Positions 1-5,763 of a stretch of DNA of 9,325 nt are shown here, one piece after another. The translations under genes and the position numbers were made by a program. The notes beneath the pieces were generated by a model. That model was not told the DNA's origin. It saw only the letters and a list, made by a program, of their open reading frames with translations, and did not search any database. This stretch comes from G021776435 sp046756245 (GTDB lineage: Bacteria > Pseudomonadota > Alphaproteobacteria > Caulobacterales > Parvularculaceae): the NCBI GenBank assembly GCA_046756245.1, contig JBHHVZ010000104.1, positions 1 to 9,325 on the forward strand, in the 5' to 3' direction. Positions within the stretch are counted from its first letter, which is position 1; the number at the start of each line of letters is the position of its first letter.

Positions 1-1843
1 GCACGGATTGAAGACGACTTTCCGCGGCGAGCCCGCCGCCGCCCAGCGCCGTTTCAAACGCGCCGTTCATGTTCGCCAGCGAGAGAACATCGTTGACAAT
101 GATCCGGCCGCCGTTGAGACGGCCTTTCACAACGGTATAGCTCGTCTCGCTGTTAGCGTATCGGTCGCGGGCGTCCCTGACCTCGCTGCGCTTGCCGAAC
201 AGCGGATCCGCTTCATCGAAAAGAAGAATTGGGTCTTCGTCGCCGGCGAGATTGCTGGCGTCGGATGTATAAATGGCGGCGAAGTCAATCAGCGGCGGCG
301 CGCCTTCGAGCACGGTTTGCCCCAGCCGATACCGCATGGCGGCGGCGGTCAGGACGCCGGCCAGACGGGCGCGCGGCGAACCGGACATATCGAATATGAC
401 GAGCGGCCTTGCGGCCGGACAAAGCTGCGCATCATCAAGATCGGCGCGCGCCTTTTGCGCGCTGAAGACGAACCGGGCGCGGTCAAGGCGGACGCAATTA
501 TCCGCGGCGACGTCGAGAACGACGCGTTTGGCCGCAATATCGGCCGTCACATGGAAAGGCGCGTCGACAATTGCGTTGCTGACGTCGAAGTCTCCGACAG
601 CGGCGCGCAGCACCGTCGATTGCAACGCCACGTCGGCTTCGACTGTTTTCGCCGACGCCGTTCCGCTTGCGATGAATTCGGTCCGGCCGAGCGCGGCGAC
701 GGCGGACTGATAGTCATTGACGGCGGCGTCCGCGTCAAAATGCAATACGCCGTCTTCGGACGTTTCGGCGACAAAGCGGGCCGTCGCCGCAACGCCGGCG
801 CCTGTCAGACGCATGCCGAACGCTGCTTTCGCCTGCGCATTTTCCTGCGCATAAAGCGGCCCGCCGTCGAGCGGCCTCAGCGCCAGCTCGCCGCCATTGT
901 CCGCTGTGATGCGCAACGGCGCGTCATCGGCGCCGTAAAGCGCCAGCCGGCCGTCTTCATAAGTCGCCCGCACGCGCCCGACGACTGCAAGGACTGAGAC
1001 CGGCCCGCCGGGGATAACGCCGGCTTTGCTTTCGGAAAGGCCGGCCAGCGCCGGCGATTCGTTTGTCGTCAGTCCGGCCGAGCGAATATCGACAATCGCC
1101 TCGCCGCGGAATCCCGCAGCCTCGCCAAACACGCCGCGCCAGGACGCGCCGCGCGTTTTCACCGTCGCCGCAAAGCCGCGCACCGCGCCGCCGGACGCCG
1201 CGAGATCGCCCGTCAATGCGCCTTCCGCACTCAATCCGCCGTCAGAATCTAGGCGGAGATCCAACTCAATCGCGGCGTCTTCAATCGCCAGCGCCTCGTC
1301 GCCGTAACGCTCCGTATCAAGACGGATGGAAAATTCGCCGCCGTCGCCCATGTCGAGCGCGCCGGACAAGCTGCCGGTTACGTTTCCGCGGGGCGATTCA
1401 AGCGCCAGGTCGAGCACGTTGATCGCAACGGCGCCCAAAGGCGGCTCGCCGCGCCCGCCGGCGCCGCCTTCCCCGCCTGCAAAGCTGAGACCGGCGAATT
1501 CAACCGCGCCGTTTTCGCCAATGCGCGCCTTTACGCTTCCGGGCCCGATCCGAATGCTTTCGACGCGGCGGTCGCGGATGAGCGCGCGCCAGTCGAAGTC
1601 CGCTTCGACCCGCTCCAGCGAAACATCCGGCGCCGTCGGATTGTCGCCCGCCGCCACATTCGCCAGGCGCAGCCGGCGCAATGAGACCGCCTTGACCCGA
1701 AGGCGCGGGTTCTCCACCCCGGCGCGTTCCAGCGCTGCGCGTATTACGAAGCCCGCCGCCGGCCCACGCAGCAGATACAGCCCCGCCGCTGCGATCGCCA
1801 TCACAAGCGCGAGTCCCAATATGATACGCCCGGCTGCACGCAT
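1..1843 (-). CDS. Large membrane-anchored AsmA/YdbH-like protein, N-terminal part (3' end beyond the window)
   Basis: The frame is open from the ATG at 1841-1843 to the left edge (614 codons, no stop when read codon by codon), so only the C-terminal part is missing. Residues 7-25 form one hydrophobic segment after two arginines, an uncleaved inner-membrane anchor. The next ~80 residues (AGFVIRAALERAGVENPRL, then VSLERVEADFDWRALI) have the alternating pattern with which AsmA/YdbH-type proteins begin their long beta groove. The rest is beta-rich, Gly/Ala-rich and low in Cys. Family knowledge: such proteins span the periplasm and carry phospholipid between membranes; in Enterobacteria YdbH works with YnbE and YdbL, whose genes would lie beyond the left edge if conserved. 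An AAGGA at 1856-1860 lies 12 nt before the start, slightly far; a stop at 1871-1873 excludes a much longer N terminus. The coding frame is certain; YdbH rather than another AsmA-like group is inference, as the diagnostic C-terminal domain is not visible. Confidence 0.75.
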   Translation of the reverse strand, partial: MRAAGRIILGLALVMAIAAAGLYLLRGPAAGFVIRAALERAGVENPRLRVKAVSLRRLRLANVAAGDNPTAPDVSLERVEADFDWRALIRDRRVESIRIGPGSVKARIGENGAVEFAGLSFAGGEGGAGGRGEPPLGAVAINVLDLALESPRGNVTGSLSGALDMGDGGEFSIRLDTERYGDEALAIEDAAIELDLRLDSDGGLSAEGALTGDLAASGGAVRGFAATVKTRGASWRGVFGEAAGFRGEAIVDIRSAGLTTNESPALAGLSESKAGVIPGGPVSVLAVVGRVRATYEDGRLALYGADDAPLRITADNGGELALRPLDGGPLYAQENAQAKAAFGMRLTGAGVAATARFVAETSEDGVLHFDADAAVNDYQSAVAALGRTEFIASGTASAKTVEADVALQSTVLRAAVGDFDVSNAIVDAPFHVTADIAAKRVVLDVAADNCVRLDRARFVFSAQKARADLDDAQLCPAARPLVIFDMSGSPRARLAGVLTAAAMRYRLGQTVLEGAPPLIDFAAIYTSDASNLAGDEDPILLFDEADPLFGKRSEVRDARDRYANSETSYTVVKGRLNGGRIIVNDVLSLANMNGAFETALGGGGLAAESRLQSV

Positions 1844-1954
1844 GGGAGAGACAAGTCCTTCGCCCAAGATTCAATTCGGCGGCGCGCCGTCAGCGTTTGT
1901 TTAAGCCCCTCGGGCCACAATCCGCCGCAGCACCCGCCAGCGTCTCCAGCATGC

Positions 1955-1988
1955 AAAAAAACGTGCGCCTTGGCGAGGCGCTTGCACG
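1955..1988 (-). terminator. Intrinsic-terminator-like hairpin with T7 tract in the leader of the YdbH-like gene
   Basis: Read on the minus strand, CGTGC pairs with GCACG (1988-1984 with 1966-1962). Inside it GCCT pairs with AGGC, or GCGCCT with AGGCGC in an alternative pairing, around a loop CGCCA. Seven T follow at once (1961-1955). This is the shape of a Rho-independent terminator for leftward transcripts. It lies about 110 nt before the start codon of the YdbH-like gene and no leftward gene ends here. It could therefore be a leader attenuator, the end of a small RNA, or an insulator against antisense reading. The 4-nt bulge in the stem lowers certainty. Confidence 0.45.
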
Positions 1989-2008
1989 ATCCCGCCTGGG
2001 GGGCCGTA

Positions 2009-2037
2009 TTTGACACCAGGAGCGCACAAACACACAT
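2009..2037 (+). promoter_or_regulatory. Weak candidate promoter for the M23 peptidase gene
   Basis: A perfect TTGACA lies at 2009-2014. A 17-nt spacer places the -10 at 2032-2037, which reads ACACAT and fits the consensus poorly. Transcription would start near 2045, giving a leader of about 38 nt. Only the -35 hexamer is convincing. Confidence 0.25.
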
Positions 2038-2082
2038 TGGCGGCCGAATCATGGGGGGCGGCGGCGTCATCGCCCAAGCGTT

Positions 2083-3816
2083 ATGGATAGAAGCGACACC
2101 ACTTTCCGCTCCGATTCCCCGCTTTCCGCGGAGGCGGCGCGTTATGAGCGCGGCCCTGCGGCCGTCGCCGTCTCCATTTTGGTGATGGCGGTCGGCGCGG
2201 GCTTTCTGGCGCTTTCCATCGCAACCGATCCGCGTCCCGCGCCTTCGAATAGGCCGATTCCTGTGAAATCAACGGCGGCGGAGACCGCGCCGGTTGCGCT
2301 GGCGCGCGTTGTCGAGGAGCGGCTTGAACCGGCGGCTCTGGCGATGAAGCCGGACCGGACGGCGACGCGCCTCGTCGGCGCAACGCCCCCGCCGGCCGAA
2401 CCCGAACCGATTTCCTTCGAAGACTACGTTCCGAGGCTTAATCCGGCCCGCATGGCGGCCAAACGGGAACGGGCGCTCAAAACGCCGCGGGCGATCATCC
2501 TCGGCGAGCGTTTCCTGGCCGGGCCCGACGACCGCGCGCCGCCGTTTTTCTTCGCCAGCGATGTCGCGCGCCGAAAGGAACGGCGCGGACCGCTCGCCGT
2601 CGCGCTCAGCGGCGACCTTGATCGCGGCCCGTCCGAGCTGACAGTGACGCTGAAACGCGGCGAGACATTCGTCGATGCGCTCAAACGCGCCGGCGTCAAC
2701 GCGAGCGACCGCAATCAGGCGGCTTACGCGTTCGGCAAATACATTAATCTACGAGCGCTAATTCCCGGGCAGGAATTTCGGCTGACGACGACCGTTCCTA
2801 ATCAGACGCTATTCCAGCTCGCCGCCGCGGGCGACGAACCGGAAGCGCGTCTCCTGGCGCTCGAATTCCGTTCGGACGCTGAAAACCGCGTGTTCCTAAA
2901 ACGAGATCGTGATGGCGGCTTTTCAGCCAAGAAGTCAACCGTTCCGCTGACTGCGCGCCGCCTCGCCTTTTCAGGACGGATCGACGGCAGTCTTTATCTT
3001 TCGGCGAAAAATGTCGGCGCGCCCGATGAGATTATCGCCGCGCTCGCCAATATCTTCGCCTATGACATCGACTTTCAGCGTGAAATTTTCGGCGGCGACG
3101 AATTCGAAGCGATTTTCGAAGCCCGCTACGACGACGCAGGCAAGCTCGCCGAAGTCGGCGACATTCTTTTCGCGCGGCTGAAATGGCGGGGACGGACAAA
3201 AGAAAAGAGCTATTATCGTTTCGCCTCGCCCGGCGCGCGCGTTAGGGTTGAATATTACGACGCGGCGGGACAAAGCGCCAAGAGGCTTCTAATGAAAACG
3301 CCGATTGACGGCGCCCGGCTTTCGTCGCGGTTCGGCACGCGCCGGCATCCCATCCTCGGTTATGCGCGGGCCCACAAAGGCGTCGACTTCGCCGCGCCGC
3401 GCGGGACGCCGATCAAGGCCGCCGGCGACGGCGTCGTCGAGCGCGCCAACCGCTATGGCAGTTTCGGCAACTATATCCGCATCCGCCACGCCAACGGCTA
3501 CAAGACGGCTTATGCGCATCTGAAGGCGTTCAGGCGCGGCATTCGTTCGGGCCGGCGCGTCGAGCAGGGCCAGATCATCGGCTATGTCGGAACCACGGGG
3601 CGCTCCACAGGCCCGCATCTTCATTACGAAGTTCATCTGAAAGGCCGGGCGGTCAATCCGCAACGGTTGAAGATGGCCACCGGCCGCACGCTCAAGGGCG
3701 CCGAGCTCGCCTCTTTCGCGGAGGTCCGCGACGAAATCGACGCCATGCGCGTGCCGCACACGGACAAAACGCAACAACTTCTCGCGAAAGAAAACGCGGT
3801 CGGCAGTTCGCTCTGA
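2083..3816 (+). CDS. Membrane-anchored M23 family zinc metallopeptidase (MepM-like murein endopeptidase)
   Basis: Likely cleaves peptide cross-links in peptidoglycan from the periplasmic side of the inner membrane. A charged N terminus is followed by a transmembrane segment at about residues 27-46, then a Pro/Ala-rich linker. Residues ~185-235 (LTVTLKRGETFVDALKRAG, then LIPGQEF) resemble the OapA/LysM-like module of MepM; residues ~300-400 (ANIFAYDIDFQREIFGGDEF) match the inter-domain module before the catalytic part. The M23 domain covers ~405-530. Predicted zinc ligands are H431 and D435 (HKGVD) and H514; catalytic histidines are H479 (YAHL) and H512 (PHLHYE). All are present, so the enzyme should be active, unlike degenerate NlpD/EnvC-type activators. 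The start at 2083 has no clear Shine-Dalgarno sequence, but the next in-frame ATG (codon 35) would cut the membrane anchor. It is divergent from the YdbH-like gene. The substrate bond is inferred from the family. Confidence 0.93.
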   Translation: MDRSDTTFRSDSPLSAEAARYERGPAAVAVSILVMAVGAGFLALSIATDPRPAPSNRPIPVKSTAAETAPVALARVVEERLEPAALAMKPDRTATRLVGATPPPAEPEPISFEDYVPRLNPARMAAKRERALKTPRAIILGERFLAGPDDRAPPFFFASDVARRKERRGPLAVALSGDLDRGPSELTVTLKRGETFVDALKRAGVNASDRNQAAYAFGKYINLRALIPGQEFRLTTTVPNQTLFQLAAAGDEPEARLLALEFRSDAENRVFLKRDRDGGFSAKKSTVPLTARRLAFSGRIDGSLYLSAKNVGAPDEIIAALANIFAYDIDFQREIFGGDEFEAIFEARYDDAGKLAEVGDILFARLKWRGRTKEKSYYRFASPGARVRVEYYDAAGQSAKRLLMKTPIDGARLSSRFGTRRHPILGYARAHKGVDFAAPRGTPIKAAGDGVVERANRYGSFGNYIRIRHANGYKTAYAHLKAFRRGIRSGRRVEQGQIIGYVGTTGRSTGPHLHYEVHLKGRAVNPQRLKMATGRTLKGAELASFAEVRDEIDAMRVPHTDKTQQLLAKENAVGSSL

Positions 3817-3866
3817 GCAGCCGGTTCAGGTTGCCGCCAATCATAATTTGTGTTTGTCTGGCGCGT

Positions 3867-3914
3867 GCGTTCCGGTCTGACCGGACGCGGGTTCGCCGCG
3901 CTGTGCGGAGCGCG
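3867..3914 (+). terminator. Two GC-rich hairpins after the peptidase gene, without a T tract
   Basis: The first hairpin (3867-3888) is TCCGGT-CTG-ACCGGA extended by GCG/CGC with one bulged T. The second (3897-3914) is CGCGCT-GTGCGG-AGCGCG. They begin 50 bp after the peptidase stop. Neither is followed by a run of T, so they are not a classical intrinsic terminator; they could protect the 3' end or help Rho-dependent termination. The stem pairing is seen directly; the function is a guess. Confidence 0.25.
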
Positions 3915-3932
3915 CCATAAATAGCTTTCGGT

Positions 3933-3950
3933 GCAATAATCGCTAATTGC
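3933..3950. repeat. Short AT-rich inverted repeat upstream of the methyltransferase gene
   Basis: GCAAT (3933-3937) and ATTGC (3946-3950) are inverted around AATCGCTA, 21 bp before the methyltransferase start and just before its ribosome binding site. This is the most AT-rich patch in the 155-bp gap and could be an operator or part of the promoter. Half-sites of five bases can occur by chance. Confidence 0.2.
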
Positions 3951-3971
3951 GACGCCAGGGGGAGACGAAAC

Positions 3972-4784
3972 ATGAGCGACAACGCCGCCCAGTTCGTGGG
4001 CGACATTCCAATCCATTACGATCAGGGGCTAGGGCCGGTTATTTTCGAAGACTTTGCGCGCGACATCGCCCGCAGGGCCGCAGAGATCAATGCGTCGCGG
4101 GTGCTCGAGCTTGCAGCCGGCACCGGCATCCTAAGTCGCAAGCTGCGCAACGTGCTCGCGTCTGACGTCGAACTTATTGTCACCGACCTCAATGAACCGA
4201 TGCTCGAAATCGCCCGGTCGAAATTCCGCGACGACGAAATGGCTGAGTTCACACCGGCGGACGCCATGCAACTCGATTTTCCAAACAATCATTTCGATCT
4301 GATCGTCTGTCAGTTCGGCGTCATGTTTTTTCCCGACAAAGTGGGCGCGTTTCGAGAAGCCCTTCGCGTGCTCCGTCCCGGCGGGACCTATCTTTTCAAT
4401 GTCTGGAAATCGATGGACGATAATCCATTCTCGAACATCGCTTTCGACATCACAGCGGAGTTCTTTTCCGACAACCCCCCGACGTTTTATCGCGTGCCGT
4501 TTTCCTATCCCGACCCCGATGTCGTCGTCGCCGACATCAAAGCCGCCGGGTTCGAAAACATTGAGTTTGATCCAGTCGATATTCAGACGCCGGTGAACTC
4601 CTGGGAATCCTTTGCGCGCGGCATCGTGTTCGGCAATCCGCTGATCGGCGAAATCCTCGCCCGCGAGAATACTGACCCCGAAGAGGTCATGCGTTCCTTC
4701 GAAGCGCGCTGTCGCGGTATATGGGGCGATGAGCCGACCTCGATGCCGATCAAGGCGACGGTGTTTTCAGGTAAATCGATGTAA
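3972..4784 (+). CDS. Class I SAM-dependent methyltransferase, substrate unknown
   Basis: A 270-residue Rossmann-fold methyltransferase (Methyltransf_11/25 type), probably soluble and cytoplasmic. Motif I, the SAM-binding glycine loop, is VLELAAGTG at residues 44-52. The acidic residue that binds the ribose is D72 in LIVTDLNEPML. The adenine-side DA pair is at 97-98, motif IV is FDLIVCQFGVMFF (108-120), and the post-motif LRPGG is at 134-138. The N-terminal ~20 residues (IPIHYDQGLGPVIF) probably cap the active site. The C-terminal half (145-270) holds the substrate region and has no diagnostic motif, so the acceptor (small molecule, lipid or quinone-like) cannot be named. GGGGGAG at 3958-3964, 7 nt before the ATG, supports the start. 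The four-helix membrane protein gene follows after 71 bp on the same strand, so the two may share a transcript. Confidence 0.88.
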   Translation: MSDNAAQFVGDIPIHYDQGLGPVIFEDFARDIARRAAEINASRVLELAAGTGILSRKLRNVLASDVELIVTDLNEPMLEIARSKFRDDEMAEFTPADAMQLDFPNNHFDLIVCQFGVMFFPDKVGAFREALRVLRPGGTYLFNVWKSMDDNPFSNIAFDITAEFFSDNPPTFYRVPFSYPDPDVVVADIKAAGFENIEFDPVDIQTPVNSWESFARGIVFGNPLIGEILARENTDPEEVMRSFEARCRGIWGDEPTSMPIKATVFSGKSM

Positions 4785-4855
4785 CGGGTCGAGTTTAGGC
4801 TATCGAAGAAACGGCCCTGCCCGCCACTGCGGCGACTATTGGGAAGAGAAAGCGG

Positions 4856-5245
4856 ATGACGAACGCCGTAGGGCAGCTTCTCGTTATTCTTTTCGGCTTG
4901 TGGCTGATCGTCGTCGGCGTGTTGATGGCGGCGAAACCGCAGACGGCGCTGCGCTGTCTCGGCAAGGCCGCGAGTACGAATGTCATCAATTACGCCGAAC
5001 TCACTCTGCGTCTGATCGCCGGGCTGGCGCTTGCGCTTTATGCTGAGTTTTCCCGCTTTCCGGAAATATTCCGCATTGTCGGTTGGTTCGTCGTTGCAAC
5101 ATCGGGAATTCTCTATTTCGTTCCGCGCCCATGGCATGCGCGCTACGCCGTGTGGTGGGCTGAAAATCTGACCGCATCGATTGTGAGATTGCTCGCGCCG
5201 GTTTCGATAGCCGGCGGCGTGTTTCTGATTTACGCGGCTGTCTAG
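4856..5245 (+). CDS. Conserved-looking small integral membrane protein with four predicted helices
   Basis: I do not recognise a named family. The 129 residues hold four hydrophobic segments at about 7-25, 48-64, 71-89 and 106-127. Between them are short loops with fixed-looking polar features: KPQTALRCLGKAA after helix 1, an ELTLRLIAG entry into helix 2, and the aromatic loop PRPWHARYAVWWAENL before helix 4. Such a compact four-helix layout suits a small inner-membrane protein; no enzyme motif is visible. GGGAAGAG at 4841-4848, 7 nt before the ATG, is a good ribosome binding site and fixes the start. The gene follows the methyltransferase by 71 bp. Its stop codon (TAG, 5243-5245) is part of the first palindromic element, whose hairpin and T tract probably end the transcript. 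Confidence 0.8.
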   Translation: MTNAVGQLLVILFGLWLIVVGVLMAAKPQTALRCLGKAASTNVINYAELTLRLIAGLALALYAEFSRFPEIFRIVGWFVVATSGILYFVPRPWHARYAVWWAENLTASIVRLLAPVSIAGGVFLIYAAV

Positions 5246-5348
5246 AGCATGTTCTCCGAAATGCGAGTCGGAGAACATGCTCTAGGTTTTTGTTTTGTCG
5301 CGCATTTTATCCGAAAACCGGTTCCCACTTTTCGGAATGCGCTCTAGA
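5241..5348. repeat. 108-bp palindromic intergenic element with 8-bp inverted ends
   Basis: The element starts TCTAGAGC and ends GCTCTAGA (5341-5348), exact inverted ends. Inside are two hairpins. The left one (5242-5285) has an 18-bp perfect stem and an 8-nt loop. The right one (5300-5342) pairs GCGCATT with AATGCGC and CCGAAAA with TTTTCGG, leaving TTAT as a one-sided bulge and CCGGTTCCCAC as loop. Elements with an AACCGGTT-like core and CTAGAGC-type ends are, from general knowledge, dispersed in many copies in alphaproteobacterial genomes. No coding capacity. It overlaps the last five bases of the membrane protein gene, which shows how closely it sits to that gene. Confidence 0.8.
5242..5296 (+). 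terminator. Strong intrinsic terminator formed by the left arm of the palindromic element
   Basis: CTAGAGCATGTTCTCCGA (5242-5259) pairs without mismatch with 5268-5285, around an 8-nt loop (AATGCGAG). The stem is followed by GTTTTTGTTTT (5286-5296). On the plus strand this fits an intrinsic terminator for the methyltransferase/membrane protein transcript. The minus-strand side lacks a T tract, so it should work in one direction. The UAG of the upstream gene lies within the 5' stem, so a ribosome at the stop would cover its base. Confidence 0.65.
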
Positions 5349-5374
5349 ACTTATTGAATGTCAATGCCGCAGAT

Positions 5375-5514
5375 TGTCATTCCGGGACGGCCTTTAGGCC
5401 GGACCCGGAATCCATGCCTGAGTCCGTCCTCGCGATCGGCGTGGACGCCGGCGCAAGCAGCGATGCTCAGGAGTGGATTCCGGGTTCGCTACTTCGCAGC
5501 GCCCCGAAATGACA
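5375..5514. repeat. 140-bp MITE-like palindromic element with TGTCATT ends
   Basis: The ends are TGTCATTCCGGG on the left and CCCCGAAATGACA on the right, inverted with one mismatch. Within them are nested inverted pairs: ACCCGGAATCCA (5403-5414) with 5474-5485, perfect over 12 bp, and CCTGAG (5417-5422) with CTCAGG (5466-5471). The centre holds a further small hairpin, GGCG-TGGA-CGCC. Sequences of this kind, with TGTCATTCCGGG ends and a GGATTCCGGGT inner arm, are common as dispersed non-coding repeats in alphaproteobacterial genomes (general knowledge). Translation across it gives peptides such as VIPGRPLGRTRNP, often seen as false gene calls. It lies 26 bp beyond the first element, in the gap between convergent genes. 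Confidence 0.75.
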
Positions 5515-5539
5515 GTGAAAAGCTGAATCTCAACAGAGC

Positions 5540-5749
5540 TTATTCCCCCTGTACGCTGCGCATCTCTTTCAGGACTTCGCGCGCATAAGCCTCGACGTCG
5601 AGATCGCCGGTCGCCTGGCCGCGCAGCTTTTCTTTCACCAGATGCGGGATAGCGGCCGGGTCGATCGGGCCTGCAGCCTCGATGGTCGCGCGGATAAGAC
5701 TTTTCAGCGCTTTCTCCTTGTCGGGCGTCCAGCCGGATTTGTCGCTCAT
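5540..5749 (-). CDS. Small hypothetical protein, 69 residues, translationally linked to clpB
   Basis: Family not recognised. The protein is soluble, highly charged and predicted all-helical: about residues 8-26 (PDKEKALKSLIRATIEAAG), 30-43 (DPAAIPHLVKEKLR) and 50-66 (LDVEAYAREVLKEMRS), joined by Pro/Gly turns. There is no signal peptide, Cys or metal motif. Its ATG is 14 bp after the clpB stop, and its ribosome binding site (GGAAGG, 5757-5762) begins one base after that stop, with a 7-nt gap to the ATG. It should therefore be made from the clpB transcript and share its heat induction. A role with the ClpB disaggregase (adaptor, regulator or stress factor) is possible but is only inferred from position. 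No hairpin plus T tract follows its stop on this strand; the 140-bp palindromic element begins 25 bp beyond. Confidence 0.8.
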   Translation of the reverse strand: MSDKSGWTPDKEKALKSLIRATIEAAGPIDPAAIPHLVKEKLRGQATGDLDVEAYAREVLKEMRSVQGE

Positions 5750-5763
5750 GTGGGACCCTTCCG

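Noticed and set aside
8..997. Long plus-strand open frame of 329 codons opposite the YdbH-like gene
   Set aside because: It uses the same codon boundaries as the minus-strand gene, a common artefact in GC-rich DNA. Its product is Arg/Gly-rich and low in recognisable structure, while the minus frame gives an N-terminal anchor and beta-rich protein.
1326..1904. Plus-strand open frame of 192 codons
   Set aside because: Ser/Pro/Arg-rich product lying antisense to the YdbH-like gene and its start region; no ribosome binding site or family resemblance.
1801..2070. Minus-strand open frame of 89 codons in the divergent gap
   Set aside because: It begins MTPPPPMIRPP, crosses the terminator-like hairpin and overlaps the start of the YdbH-like gene in another frame. 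It looks like non-coding GC-rich DNA.
3289..3777. Minus-strand open frame of 162 codons
   Set aside because: Lies wholly opposite the M23 catalytic domain, whose motifs are complete on the plus strand.
4583..5278. Minus-strand open frame of 231 codons
   Set aside because: Runs antisense across the methyltransferase end, the membrane protein gene and the palindromic element; its product is Arg/Asn/Gln-rich and unlike a folded protein.
5358..5588. Plus-strand open frame of 76 codons
   Set aside because: It is the translation of the 140-bp dispersed repeat (VIPGRPLGRTRNP), a known type of false gene call.
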